Shown here: positions 1 to 9,861 of the stretch, one piece after another
Layout: each line of letters opens with the position of its first letter
How positions within the stretch are numbered: position 1 is the stretch's first letter
Assembly (NCBI RefSeq): GCF_000238775.2
Contig: NZ_AFEJ02000003.1
Span: forward strand, 186,001-250,000
Reading direction: 5' to 3'
Source of the DNA: Acaryochloris sp. CCMEE 5410
GTDB taxonomy: Bacteria; Cyanobacteriota; Cyanobacteriia; Thermosynechococcales; Thermosynechococcaceae
DNA: 64,000 nt
Notes under the pieces: generated by a model
Database searches by the model: none
Told to the model about the DNA's origin: nothing
The model's input: only the letters and a program-made list of their open reading frames with translations
Made by a program: the position numbers and the translations under genes

Positions 1-1094
1 GAAGTGCATCCATACCGATACTGCCGGATAGGTTACTTTTATCTATCTCTTGTTGAATATGAGTTCGAGTATGGTCATCCATAGGACGCCCACACAAACA
101 CATATCAGCATTGAGTAGAGCCTTAAGTTGTGAAGCTGACCCTGCTCTTCGAGCGACTGTTACGGTATTGCGTTGCATCTCATCCGCAACTTCTCGGATA
201 AGATCTGTCAGAAGTGGGATAGGGGACTGCCTTAATGCCTCTTCTATTTTTTCCTCTCGAATGCTGATGTCTTCGCGGAAACGAGACTCTTCGCGTTGTA
301 GCCGCAGAATCTCATTCATCTTGGTTTGTAAGGCATCGATCTGACTTGCCTCTGACTGCAGTGATTCCAGAGTTTTTATAGCGGCCTGGTGCTGTTCTTG
401 GTAAAACTGCAGTTGTTCTTCGACAGTCGTAATCTCCTCTTGCTTATCAATGATCTGAGTGTTGAGAGCTTTAAGTTCTTGATCATCAGAATCAAGATCG
501 CTCAGCTTATCATCCAATAAACTCAACGCTTTTGACGCATCATCACGTAAATTCATTAGTTCTGGCAGCCCTAATGTGCGTTCAATTGACTCTTTGGTCT
601 GTTGGTTATAAAAAGATTGCGCATAACGCTTAATTTCTAACCCATCAAAGAAGAAGAACTGACTACACGCTTCAGGTAAAAGGTTTTCAATTCGCTCTCT
701 GGAATCCCCTTGCTCGACCCCATCAATGCGGTAGCTTGCTTCACTCACTCGGGCAGTGATTGATGTACCTTTAACAACTCGCTTTGCATGGCGGCTAATT
801 TCATGAATCTTGGCATCTCGCTCAAAGGTCAATTGAGCAGATAATTCCAGATCTGGCTTTGTTCTAACTGCAACACGATTGAAGTAGTCTCGCAAGTTAG
901 CAGTTGGAACTCCAGAGCTTCCATATAGACACCATTGAATACCCTCTAGGAGGGATGTTTTACCAAAACCGTTATTTCCAAATAGAATCCAAATTTTTTT
1001 TTGGTCTGGGTTACGAGGGAACTCGATATGCTCGTCTTGATAACAACGCCAGTTTTGCAACCGAATACTTCTCAACTCAAAAACCATTACTCAT
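1..1094 (-). CDS. DndD/SbcC-like AAA ATPase, 3' end beyond the window
   Basis: This is the N-terminal ~364 residues of an SMC/Rad50-type ATPase. I read the frame by hand because it runs off the left edge. It opens with an RLQNWRCYQDEHIEF strand typical of RecF/SbcC ATPases, then a Walker A GNNGFGKTS near residue 40, an FFFFDGLEIKRYA segment near residue 165 that resembles the FFDGE motif of DndD proteins, a long coiled coil, and a CLCGRPM zinc-hook-like Cys pair near the window edge. The ATG overlaps the upstream gene's stop by 8 bp (ATGAGTAA), and AGGAGG lies directly against it, so translational coupling is likely. DndD drives DNA phosphorothioation with DndC and DndE. A plain SbcC-like defence ATPase is the alternative. 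Confidence 0.75.
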
Positions 1095-1287
1095 CCTCCT
1101 GTGAGGTAATTCCAGGATAAAGAGCTGCATAACGTTCAACCATGTTTAGTAGCTGCGTTTTTATTCCAGGACGATTCTTAAGTACTACCTTTTCTTGCTC
1201 AATGGCTATCGCTTCCCGAAGCATATTCTCGGGAATCTCATACATAACAGCAAGCTCATGTATTTTCTGGTTTAAGGTGTCGTCCAT
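1087..1287 (-). CDS. Small acidic protein between helicase and DndD-like ATPase
   Basis: A 66-residue protein beginning MDDTLNQKIHEL, predicted helical and acidic at the C-terminus. I chose the internal ATG at 1287 because GAGG lies 5 bp upstream. The longer open frame (to 1323) would overlap the helicase gene with no ribosome site. It starts 7 bp after the helicase stop and overlaps the ATPase start by 8 bp, so the three genes form one operon. A small protein in this position is known from DNA-modification (Dnd-type) clusters, but I cannot assign a function from the sequence. Confidence 0.7.
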   Translation of the reverse strand: MDDTLNQKIHELAVMYEIPENMLREAIAIEQEKVVLKNRPGIKTQLLNMVERYAALYPGITSQEDE

Positions 1288-2804
1288 ACATACCTCAAAG
1301 TAAATCGGAATGGCTAATACCATAGGGTTCCAACTTATGGATCAATCTATTCACAGCCACCATACGATTCCTAGCTGAATTTGCAAACTCAGCAAATCTG
1401 CGAACCTCGCTCTTTAAAACGCTCTGTGCTGATTCAGTGGAAGGTGGAACGACTAAAACATCTACGAGTGTTGCAAAAGATTTTCCGGCTGATGCCCTCA
1501 AGATGCGTCCCCTTCGTTGCACAAACTGGCGTTCTGATGAGTCACTTGCCAGAATAATGGCTAAATCTGTTTCTGGGATATCTACACCCTCGTCCAAACA
1601 CTTAACTGCTACTAATGCATCCAAACGCCCGCTGGCAAATTCTGATAACAATCCTTTGCGGTTGACGTCATCTGAGGAGTAGCGTGCAGCTCGAAAGCCT
1701 TGATGAGTTAGGAGCCGACTCGCCTCAGTTGCTTGCTCAATATCTGCACAGTAAACCATAGCTTTTCGAGGAGGGTGCTTCCTAATAATGCTGTCCAACA
1801 CTGACAGTTTCGATGAAGCTGACTTAAGAATATTGGCTCGACGGATGGCTAGACGTTTCCCTTGCTCATGTTCTTCTTCATCCTTACTGTTCAACAGACG
1901 GCCAATCTTTGCAGTCAATTCCTTAAAGTCGTCGTACTCATCATCCGATAGTTCGGCCACATAAACGTGATATTCGTATTCACAGAGAATACCCACTGCG
2001 ATCGCCTTTTCTAGCAGGAACTCATATACGATTCCGCCAAAATATTCCAAGACTAATTCGGTTCCTTCTTCGTCGTATTTTCGAATAGGAGTTGCTGAAA
2101 GTCCTAAGCGATAGTTAAAGTCTTCTCTTAACAGTCTTTGGTAGGTTTTAGCCCCAGTGGTGTGAACCTCATCTCCAATGAAGAGCGAATTCTTTGGCAA
2201 ACCTCCAACATCCTCAAAAAGCTGAGCCACTGTATATTTGGAAAGCTCACCATAGTTACCTACGATAATAATAGGCAACTTCTCTATTGGATACCTCTTA
2301 TGCTTGAGTAACCAGAGCTTACGAAATAATTCCTCTCGCCACTCTTCTGACCGACCAACTGCGACAATAGGAGGATGAAATGTAGTTCTTACCCTAAGTT
2401 CCTTGATCCATTGCTGCACAATTTCGTTTGTAGGTGCGCCAATTACAATGAGGTTTAACTTTTGAAGATTCGCTGCTCCTCCTAGCGCTGTAATTGTCTT
2501 CCCTGTCCCTGTTGCCATAGCTAGAATGCCACGATAATTAGCTTCCTGCCATGCCAGTAAAGCATCAACCTGGCGTGGTCTGAGGTCAACTTTGAGAAAG
2601 CATTGGGAAGGCTTATTAGAGCAATTTCTATGTTTTCTCCGACTAGGACCATACAGCACTTGCTTATTGGATAGTCCTGGTTCCCAAGTTGGGCGCTTCC
2701 CTGGGCAAAACTGGAGTAGCGATTTTGCCGCCGCTTCTGGAAAGCTTAAAACCTCTATATTCGGGGTTTGATCCTCCCAGAGTCTCTGGAAATTTTCTAA
2801 CTTA

Positions 2805-4103
2805 GGCGATTTCTAGGAAAGACCTCACATACTTCTGACCACAGAATGTAATAGTGATGCATTGAATCTAACTCTGAGCATGCGTGACCAATTAACCTGG
2901 AATCAACTTGAAGATCTGAAATTTGCCTCCTCGAAAATGACAGGAGCCCGCCGCCGGGCTTTCCAGGCAGACATCGCCCTCAAATACTGTGACGGGAACC
3001 CCAATCTCACAGAAATTATCTTTGGCTGGGGTCGAAATACGGTGGCAACAGGTTTAGGTGAGAAGCGAACAGGCATGATTTGTGTGGGTGCTCAGTCGGG
3101 TTTCTGTGGCAGGAAACGTTGGGAAGACCTTCACCCAGAGGTCGCAGCCGCCTTACGGGAGCTTGCAGAAGCCCATTGCCAACAAGACCCCACCTTTTCC
3201 AGCTCAACTGCCTATACCCGCTTAACAGCGGCTGCCGCTATCACCCACTTGAGGGCGCAAGGATTTCCCCCAAGTCTGTACCGGCAAAGAGTACTATGGC
3301 CGTCGTCTTGAATCGGTTAGGCTATCGACTCCGCCCTGTCCTCAAAGCTAAACCCCAAAAAACTGCCGGAAACCGATGCCATCTTTGCCAACCTCAAACA
3401 CAAAGACTTGAAAGACCATGACGGTACCGTCAAACGATTGAGCATCGATTGCAAAGCCACAGTTGAACTAGGGGAGTCCTCTCGTCGGGGCAAGACTCGA
3501 ACCCAAACGAAAGCCTGTGATCACGATATGGGGAGTGGGCCAAAATATATTCCCTGCGGCATCCTAGAGGAGGACACCGATACGTTACACATCATTTTTG
3601 GCCATTCTCACAAAACAAGCGATTTTATGGTCGATAATCTCCAGGATTGGTGGAACACCCTGGCCCCCACCGAACAGCAAACCCTGCAGCTCATCCAGAT
3701 CAAGTTGGATAACGGTCCTGAGAATAGTGGGGTACGCACTCAGTTTCTCAATCGACTGGTGGCATTTAGCGATCACATCGGCACCGCTATTCAACTCCTG
3801 TACTATCCGCCTTATCACAGCAAGTACAACCCCATTGAGCGATGTTGGGGGATTTTGGAGCAACACTGGAACGGAACCTTATTAACCGATGTTGATACCC
3901 TGTTGGGATGGGCTAGAACCATGACTTGGAAGGGGAATCACCCCGTTGTAACTGTGACACAGAAGATTTATGAAACAGGAATTTCGCTCACTAAACAAGC
4001 AATGAAAGGGATTGAGAAACGATTGGAGAGACATCCTCAGTTACCCAAGTGGGACATCCTAATTCATCCAATTTAGTACGGGGCTTCTTTTCAGGAAATC
4101 ACC
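2805..4103 (+). mobile_element. ISAzo13-family insertion sequence, copy 1 (1299 bp)
   Basis: Terminal repeats GGCGATTTCTAGGAAAG and, reversed at the other end, GGTGATTTCCTGAAAAG bound the element. TTA is repeated directly at 2802-2804 and 4104-4106, giving a 3-bp target duplication. It lies inside the PLD-helicase gene. The element matches the copy at 14736-16036 along the parts I compared, except for one missing base in a C run near 3268-3273 and one in an A run near 3357-3362. The 2-bp length difference agrees with this. Confidence 0.88.
2880..4076 (+). pseudogene. ISAzo13-type transposase, copy 1, with two indels
   Basis: The N-terminal frame reads normally to FPP (near 3270), where a C5 run replaces the C6 of copy 2 and shifts it. 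The middle continues in a second frame (LNRLGYRLRPVLKAKPQK), then an A6 run replaces A7 and the rest lies in a third frame from 3408 (MKDHDGTVKRLS). The C-terminal part has DNGPENSG and the PPYHSKYNPIERCWG segment that carries the last catalytic acidic residue of this DDE family. With both indels the -1 slip that would rescue copy 2 no longer restores the frame, so this copy is probably defective and would depend on the other transposase. Confidence 0.75.
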
Positions 4104-4672
4104 TTATTTGAAGCACGATCTTGCACTCGTTCGTCCCAGGATGAGAAGACATCCAAACATTCAAAGTTGGCTATGAGCGCACTGGAACTTTCATTTGCTG
4201 ATCCTGTAAAGGCAACATAGTCATGCTCACTATCCAGGAAGATTCCTAGTTTCTCGTGATAGATACCCCTGCTACTGATCTTCTTTGGGATAGCTAACTT
4301 GATATCCAGCACTGCCTGTGATAACAGCCACGCTAGACAAGCAAGACGGTCTTTCACTATTTGCTCAAAGTCTTGCTCAAATTCGCGAACTAGAGCCCTT
4401 TCAATAATTTGCTCTCTCTCTTGTAATCCTCGCGTGATGGCTTCAATATCTTCATCAGATAGCTTTGGTGAGGTCACCAGCCGCATTCGACCGCCTGAAC
4501 GAATAAAAGCGGTCAATCCCTGAGCCACAGATGCCATTGACGAGCTTGAAAAGAATCCTACCGCCCGATCGTAGACTTTAGCCTTTTCTAGGCAAGGGAT
4601 GTAAAAATCTTGAAGGAGGTTACACCGATCACTCCGATATTCCCCCTGAATATCAATATCTTTCAGGCCCAA

Positions 4673-5443
4673 GCGAATCTTTAATAAATCAACGGCAACA
4701 AAGCTAGATTGCTAGTTTAATCGCTCATGATAACTTTTGGGTCAACCCTGTAAAAAGTTAATGATAGTTTTCATAATCCTAAAATGGCCAAATAAAAACT
4801 ATTGATTTGACTCCATGAATTCAACTAGCACTTTTCTATACTTAGGAAAGCTAAACTTTTCACAAAATAAATTCACTGTTATTTCACCCTGAATTATTAG
4901 AATAGATCCTAAATTCTTTGATTTCCATTACTCATACATAAGCATATGTCAAGGTGGGAATGAGAATCGATTAGAATAGCTAAATTATTTAAGAGGCTGT
5001 TTGAAAACTTCTCCAGAATCCTTATCAAATATAGATTCAACCAACTACCTCGCTGCAAGCAGACGGGGTATGGAATACGATTTTCTCCCAAACCATAGAT
5101 TTGGATTGCAATCCCATTTCTTCGCTGTAAACATCGGGGAATCTACCCTTACTAGATTGGAATCGTTGAAAGTCAGCTTTGATAAGAGTTTTCAAAGACG
5201 TTCCAAATTGTCCTAAAGAGTAGGAAGTAAATAGATCACTAGACTATGCTGAATAATTATCTATTTTCTGACAAATCCCTGTAAATTTTGATTCAATGAT
5301 CTTAAGCTAGGGATCTGTATACGCTTTCTGGAAAATGCTTGGTTTAAACAGGAAAAGCGGTTGCAGAGCAATCCAGCGGTGAATGATGTTATGGTTCTGT
5401 ACAACGTAGGTAGTTCCGGTGTGATTTGAAACCTCAAATACTT
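4673..5443. other. Intergenic stretch without a supported gene
   Basis: About 770 bp of AT-rich DNA between the divergent or separate units around the PLD-helicase and the small secreted ORF. Short open frames exist (5001-5216 forward, 4909-5091 reverse), but they lack ribosome sites and protein-like composition. The helicase promoter should lie just above 4672. I see no repeat or RNA signature. Confidence 0.5.
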
Positions 5444-5614
5444 TTATCTTTTACAAGTTCTAATCATTTCATCTTTTACATGAATAAGTTTACTCTCTGT
5501 GCTAGATGTATCAGTTGGTTCCTCTGAGACTTTACTATGAGAGGTTAAAGGAAAGCAAAATAATCCACTCATAAAGATTAAGATTCCTAGAAGCATAAAG
5601 TTGCAATTTTTCAC
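5444..5614 (-). CDS. Small exported protein, 56 aa
   Basis: A short frame starting with GTG at 5614, with GGGAGA 7 bp upstream. It encodes a positively charged start (KN), a hydrophobic stretch (FMLLGILIFMSGLFCF) that looks like a signal peptide or membrane anchor, then a polar tail of about 35 residues rich in S, T, E and K. It follows the TPR gene in the same direction after 86 bp and may share its transcript. No family recognised. It is a real coding candidate mainly because of the ribosome site and signal-like N-terminus. Confidence 0.45.
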   Translation of the reverse strand: MKNCNFMLLGILIFMSGLFCFPLTSHSKVSEEPTDTSSTESKLIHVKDEMIRTCKR

Positions 5615-5700
5615 TTGAATTCTCCCTAAAATTGGTAAACTAAAAGCTAACCTATACCTATTGCTTAAAAATAAATCTTAGATATAGGAAAAAATTGAAG

Positions 5701-6762
5701 CTACAGAGACTTTAATGTCCTAAGTTCAGTCCGAAGCCATTCATCATTAATCTTGAGCTGTATTCTCAAAGCATCTGCCACAATTTTCTGACGATATCGA
5801 GGAAAGTTGGATTTAGGATCTTTAATTGCATCTTTAAACTCACAAAGCGCGAGTTTGGCTTTTCGTATATACATGTCTGATTCAGACTCCTTGAGAAGGC
5901 TGAACTCGCTGAAAAGATCAAAAATGTTCCAAACACCAAGTACGTTTGGACCGTCAGACCGAACAAAGGCTCTTCGGTAATAACTTACAGCTTGTCTTAG
6001 TACTAGGTCATCTCGGGTCTTGATAGCAAGCTCTTGATATGCTGAACCAAGTACACCATATAATTTGCCAACGTTATCTTTGTCTGTAAATAAAGGAAGA
6101 GCTTCTAACGCAATAGTGACTGCATCTGAATAACGTTGAAGTTGATCGAAACAAATCGCGATCTTGACCAAACAATGTTTGTAACTTAAATCCTGCTCAA
6201 CAGGGACTCGATAAAACTGAATAGCTGTCTCATACTGCCCAAGATTTGCTACCGATTCTCCCTTTTGAATTAAGCTATCAGCTACTTCCTTCGCAAGCTT
6301 TGAGTTTGAATTGTTAAGCCTATCGGAAATTTGGTTATCCTCAATGGACTTAATAATATCTGCTGCCCTAAGACTTCCACCTTTAACAATCGGTTCAGAT
6401 ATAGACTCCAAGCTGATATTTAGTTCAAGCTTACCAAGTAAGCGGTATCCTGCAAAACCTAGGAGTCTTGGAATTTGCTGCCAGCAAACTTTTGCGTCGT
6501 ATTGAATTTCTTTTTCACACAGGAGTTGACTTACAAAACTGTAAAGTCCTGCGCTTAAATCAGCTCGCAGACCATTAATTTTTCGATCTAACTTATTGGC
6601 AACCTCTGATAATGAAACGCCACAAAGCGCTCCACGAAGAAGAGCTTTATGAAGCTTAGTAAGCCTACCCCTATTGAACTTACCCAAATCTTTGTATAAA
6701 ACAGGCAAGTCCCAGTAATTGTCAGCGTCCTCCCAAACAAGAGACAGTTCAACAGTAGACAT
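5701..6762 (-). CDS. HTH-TPR protein of cyanobacterial signalling type
   Basis: A 353-residue protein. Residues ~30-85 (KLHKALLRGALCGVSLSEVA, then a KLDRKINGLRADLS segment) resemble the small helix-turn-helix module at the N-terminus of cyanobacterial vWA-MoxR-associated and NB-ARC proteins. From about residue 160 onward the sequence is a run of TPR-like helix pairs (ESVANLGQYETAIQFY, CFDQLQRYSDAVTIALEALP, LGSAYQELA). I chose the ATG at 6762 because GGGGGA lies ~11 bp upstream; a TTG start would add 8 residues. Such proteins are usually adaptor parts of multi-domain sensor or effector systems. No catalytic domain is present, and the partner is not visible here. Confidence 0.6.
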   Translation of the reverse strand: MSTVELSLVWEDADNYWDLPVLYKDLGKFNRGRLTKLHKALLRGALCGVSLSEVANKLDRKINGLRADLSAGLYSFVSQLLCEKEIQYDAKVCWQQIPRLLGFAGYRLLGKLELNISLESISEPIVKGGSLRAADIIKSIEDNQISDRLNNSNSKLAKEVADSLIQKGESVANLGQYETAIQFYRVPVEQDLSYKHCLVKIAICFDQLQRYSDAVTIALEALPLFTDKDNVGKLYGVLGSAYQELAIKTRDDLVLRQAVSYYRRAFVRSDGPNVLGVWNIFDLFSEFSLLKESESDMYIRKAKLALCEFKDAIKDPKSNFPRYRQKIVADALRIQLKINDEWLRTELRTLKSL

Positions 6763-7127
6763 AATAATGTATTCCCCCTTTTGCAACCCTAATCAACATG
6801 ACAAGGTTGAATTATTAATTAGCAGTATAGCAATTTTTATAAATTAGGAAACAAACGATAATTGAATTCTATGATCTATGCCTAACAATAGTTAGTAATT
6901 TATTAGACAAACAAAATTTACTAAAATATTATTTGAAATAAACATATAAATTGGCTTGCTATTTGATCTCTCAATGACATAGGAATATCTTAAAATCAGG
7001 AAAATTGAAACAAATGAAAATAATAATACTTCGACTTAAACTAATAAAAGTATGTTGTTGATCTTATTTTTATGAGCTTTGCTTGAAGCATGAAAAAGAA
7101 TTCTTTAATGTATCAAGGAAAGCTAGA
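6763..7127. other. AT-rich divergent intergenic region
   Basis: The region between the leftward TPR gene and the rightward secreted-protein gene, very rich in A and T. It should hold both promoters, but I could not pick out a convincing -35/-10 pair or operator. Confidence 0.45.
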
Positions 7128-8525
7128 ATGAAATTTTCAATAACTCATCAAGTACGGCTCTATTCTCTTGGACTTGCAGCTACAATTGTTTCCCTAGTAA
7201 CTATGAGTGATGGATCAACTGCTGAGTCTGCATACGGACCCAAAATAGTAAATCAACAGAAACTAGAATTTTCTGCTAAAAAAAGACATCCTTTTAATAC
7301 ACAATTAGCAAGGTTACCTATTGATCTCCGTGATCCTGACTTAAAAGTAAACAATATCTCTAGATCAAAATTTATTCAAAAATTATCCTTATTGAATCGT
7401 CCACAATTTGTTGCGAGAGCGATTACCCCAAATACATCTGATACAGATCCAGCAATTCTTGTACGTAAGGATAGATACCTTGGGCCAACTGAACAAAAAG
7501 TTTTCACGGTATTTTTTGGTAACAAAGATGGTACATTACCAACCTCTCCAGCAGAGCAGATTGATTGTAGCCGTTTACCACAAAAATCGTCTGGGGTTAA
7601 CCTAGCAAATGTCTTTCGTATAGAGACAGAACGAAATGTTACTGGTGGTAAGTCGCGAACTCAGCTGATGTACGCCGATTCTGAGCATCCACTTTCATCA
7701 AATGCAAATTTTCGTGGTGAACTACAGTGTGACGAGTCAAATAATTCACTTTCATTCACGATCCCAGGTCGTCTGCTAGGGGGAAGCGAAGTCAAGGTTC
7801 ATGCAATAGCTTATTCCAAGACTGGACTGAAAGCCCGTCGTACCTTTACTTTTCGAGTAGAGAACCCAGATGTGGTTATTCGTTTAACAAAAGTAAGAAA
7901 TAATTCAGGGAAAAAATGGGATGTTCGAAACCCCATTAAACCATCTAAGAAGAGGGCGGACATCTATGTTATCACCCAAGCCAAGGTGAACACTGGAGTA
8001 ACCATAATTGATCGAGAGAGAGAACCAGTCACATCCAGTCTTCCTCAGTTGGGAGTATGGAAAAATGTACCAAAAGATGCGGAGCGGCGTCCAAATGAAA
8101 CGAGAATCTACAATGGTGAAGTAGGTTTAGGTTTAGATCTTGGCATCAGTGCATTTGATCACGATAACTATGATTTGGCACTTATAAACGCTAAACTTTG
8201 GCAAGCTTCAAGTGCTACCTATTGCCGAATTGAACAATATTGCCCTGATTCATTGCCAGAATTTACGGCTCCCCTTCACAAACGAATACAAGACAAGATT
8301 GAAAAAAGTAGCAAAGATGATTTCATGGCAGGTACAGACATAAAGCTTCGTCATGATTCAGATCCTGAAGGTAGCTCATTAATAGGTCGAAATTGGGGGT
8401 TAGATCCCATGTTTGGCCAAACTCTTAGTCGTGATGGATATGAAATTAATATGGGTAATGTGACAATATGGCTTAGGATCTATGAAGCTCAACCTTCTTG
8501 GACAAATCCTGAAGATTTAATTTAG
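7128..8525 (+). CDS. Secreted protein of unknown function, 465 aa
   Basis: The ATG at 7128 is preceded by AAGGAAA and followed by an export signal: a basic start (MKFSITHQVR), a hydrophobic core (LYSLGLAATIVSLVTM) and a likely cleavage site near TAESA. The open frame extends upstream to a TTG at 7083, but that extension has no ribosome site. The mature part is Ser/Thr/Asn rich. It has two Cys pairs (one near residue 150 and one near residue 190, plus CRIEQYC near 375) that could form disulfides in the periplasm, and a central beta-rich stretch reminiscent of an Ig-like fold. No enzyme motif seen. A hairpin follows the stop. Confidence 0.6.
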   Translation: MKFSITHQVRLYSLGLAATIVSLVTMSDGSTAESAYGPKIVNQQKLEFSAKKRHPFNTQLARLPIDLRDPDLKVNNISRSKFIQKLSLLNRPQFVARAITPNTSDTDPAILVRKDRYLGPTEQKVFTVFFGNKDGTLPTSPAEQIDCSRLPQKSSGVNLANVFRIETERNVTGGKSRTQLMYADSEHPLSSNANFRGELQCDESNNSLSFTIPGRLLGGSEVKVHAIAYSKTGLKARRTFTFRVENPDVVIRLTKVRNNSGKKWDVRNPIKPSKKRADIYVITQAKVNTGVTIIDREREPVTSSLPQLGVWKNVPKDAERRPNETRIYNGEVGLGLDLGISAFDHDNYDLALINAKLWQASSATYCRIEQYCPDSLPEFTAPLHKRIQDKIEKSSKDDFMAGTDIKLRHDSDPEGSSLIGRNWGLDPMFGQTLSRDGYEINMGNVTIWLRIYEAQPSWTNPEDLI

Positions 8526-8571
8526 TAACCTAAGTGCTAGACATACATCAAGGTCAATTAAACAGAAAATT

Positions 8572-8600
8572 CCCCTCCACGACTTTTTAATTTGGAGGGG
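8572..8600 (+). terminator. Hairpin after the secreted-protein gene
   Basis: CCCCTCC at 8572 pairs with GGAGGGG at 8594-8600 (8 bp counting the closing A-T), with a loop of about 13 nt. It is followed by ATGGTTTT rather than a long T run. Placed 46 bp past the stop, it may terminate the rightward gene and also transcription of the leftward pseudogene. Confidence 0.55.
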
Positions 8601-8632
8601 ATGGTTTTCAAAACGAAAGTTGCTCTATATGT

Positions 8633-8929
8633 TTAAGAGAGAGATGTTTTAAACTGATGTCTTGAACTAAGGGTGAATTCAGAATTCGAGATTGGTCCTT
8701 GGGTCTTATGCCGATCCTCCCAATCCTGGATCAGCAACTCAGCCCGCTGACTAAACACCTCTGCAATACCAAGGGCCATCTCTCCAGCGATCTGGAGCCG
8801 TTCCTACTGAGAGAGGGCTTGCAATTCTGGCAACATCCCATTCCAGAGTTGGAGGACGTCCGCTTGCTCCGGTTCATCTAAGGCAGAAGCCAACGTGCTA
8901 GCAAAATCTAGCTCAAGCTGTTTGAACAT
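8633..8929 (-). pseudogene. Remnant of a small gene with an in-frame stop
   Basis: Reads MFKQLELDFASTLASALDEP onward for 41 codons, then an in-frame TAG at 8804-8806 (where CAG would be expected), then a further 56 codons to a TAA at 8633. Both halves are helical and of similar composition, so a single nonsense mutation in a ~98-aa protein is the simplest reading. Its ATG overlaps the end of the preceding gene by 17 bp in the manner of a coupled operon. Function unknown. Confidence 0.5.
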
Positions 8930-9443
8930 GGCGTTTATCCTTCAGCGGACAATCCGCGATCACACACTCAGACGGTTCTAGGCGAATCGGGGGTTCAAAT
9001 TCCGTAATTCCGAATCGTTCTCTTAATACTCTCAGCACCTCTTTCAAATACCGATTGACTTGAGTATTGGTCATTCCCATACAGTGGACCGCTTCAATTT
9101 CCGCTAACTTCTCACTGCATTGCCAGACACTCACAGCAATAGCATGGAGATGGGCATCCTTGGGCTTCTCCTTGTAGAGATAGAGTAAAGCTACAGGTGG
9201 TGCATGGATGGGAATCGAGAGGGTTTCCGTGGTTACAACTAGTGCTTTTTTTAGTTTTTTTGCCTGGTACTGCGCTCGTAGTTTTTCGATGTTGTCCTTA
9301 TGATGCCGATAATGAGATCTCTTCCTTGGGCAACGCCTTGGATTCCAACAAGCCGTTTCCGTACCAGGTCCGTGGAGTGAGATCGCACCTTTTTGGGAAA
9401 GCTTTGAGCATTCTAGGCATACCTTATTGATAGGGCGACCCAC
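8913..9443 (-). CDS. Cys-rich (zinc-finger-like) hypothetical protein in a toxin-antitoxin operon
   Basis: A 176-residue protein. I chose the GTG at 9443, 1 bp after the VapC stop, because GGAGG lies 9 bp upstream; the longer frame is only a shadow of VapC. CLEC near residue 10 and C-x4-C about 20 residues later could bind zinc. They are followed by a strongly basic segment (RRCPRKRSHYRHHKDNIEK) that suggests nucleic-acid contact. The C-terminal half (NTQVNRYLKEVLRVLRERFG) looks like an HTH helix pair. Third gene of a four-gene run with VapC and its antitoxin. Not a family I can name. Confidence 0.6.
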   Translation of the reverse strand: MGRPINKVCLECSKLSQKGAISLHGPGTETACWNPRRCPRKRSHYRHHKDNIEKLRAQYQAKKLKKALVVTTETLSIPIHAPPVALLYLYKEKPKDAHLHAIAVSVWQCSEKLAEIEAVHCMGMTNTQVNRYLKEVLRVLRERFGITEFEPPIRLEPSECVIADCPLKDKRHVQTA

Positions 9444-9444
9444 C

Positions 9445-9861
9445 TCAACCCACCTCCTGCCAGTTTTCCCTGGCCAGACCATCCACCCGTGAAAATTCCC
9501 GAACATTATCTGTAACCAGGGTGAGGTCATGAACCAGAGCAATGGCTGCAATCTGCAAATCATAAAGACCGATGGGGGTACCCTTCGCTGCAAGAGCTGC
9601 CCGGATCTGGCCACAGACTTTGGCAACCTCGTCATTAAACGGAATCGATTGGAACTGGCGACAGAAAAGCCTGAGACGTTCTAAATTGGCCCGTCGTTTG
9701 ACACTTTTGTCAGCCCCATAGAACAGTTCCCCCTTTACCGGGGCGCACAAGCGAATATCAGCAGGGGTATGTTGCGCTAGACGCTTTGCAATTGCAGAAT
9801 CCTGGTTTGCTTTCAGCAGTTGGACACAAGCATTAGTATCCAGTAAATAGGTCACGCCCAA
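9445..9861 (-). CDS. vapC: VapC-type PIN-domain toxin
   Basis: A 138-residue PIN nuclease. The four acidic residues that bind Mg2+ are present: D8 in YLLDTNACV, E45 in VKGELFYG, D101 in GLYDLQIAA and D118 in LVTDN. Toxins of this class cleave tRNA or rRNA and halt translation until neutralised. The gene overlaps the upstream antitoxin gene by 10 bp. Length and motif spacing are normal for the family, so the toxin looks intact. Confidence 0.85.
   Translation of the reverse strand: MGVTYLLDTNACVQLLKANQDSAIAKRLAQHTPADIRLCAPVKGELFYGADKSVKRRANLERLRLFCRQFQSIPFNDEVAKVCGQIRAALAAKGTPIGLYDLQIAAIALVHDLTLVTDNVREFSRVDGLARENWQEVG

Larger units (their letters stand above)
1295..4672 (-). pseudogene. PLD-nuclease/SF2 helicase (restriction-type), split by an ISAzo13-type element
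   Basis: Two pieces, 4107-4672 and 1295-2804, rejoin in frame across the IS once one TTA target copy is removed (2076 nt, 691 aa). The N-terminal piece is a phospholipase D-like domain: a YDRAVGFFSSSS segment, then an HEKLGIFLD (HxK-x4-D) and TGSAN catalytic signature near residue 165. The C-terminal piece is a superfamily 2 helicase with ATGTGKT, a DEVH box, SATP, and QRRGRILR as motif VI. PLD-helicase proteins of this kind act as restriction factors in Dnd-type systems, and the downstream DndD-like gene fits that. The start is a TTG at 4672; no ATG or GTG follows the upstream stop in this frame. The IS supplies a stop codon just after the PLD domain, so no full-length protein is made. Confidence 0.8.

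Noticed and set aside
3080-3421. 113-aa ORF in the ISAzo13 copy
   Set aside because: Its second half is the middle of the transposase in a shifted frame caused by a missing C; the first half is noise.
4299-4523. 74-aa forward ORF inside the PLD domain
   Set aside because: Alternate-strand shadow of a confident coding frame.
5001-5216. 71-aa forward open frame
   Set aside because: No ribosome site, composition not protein-like and no neighbours to support it.
9197-9430. 77-aa forward ORF opposite the Cys-rich gene
   Set aside because: Shadow frame with no ribosome site, opposite a better-supported reverse gene.
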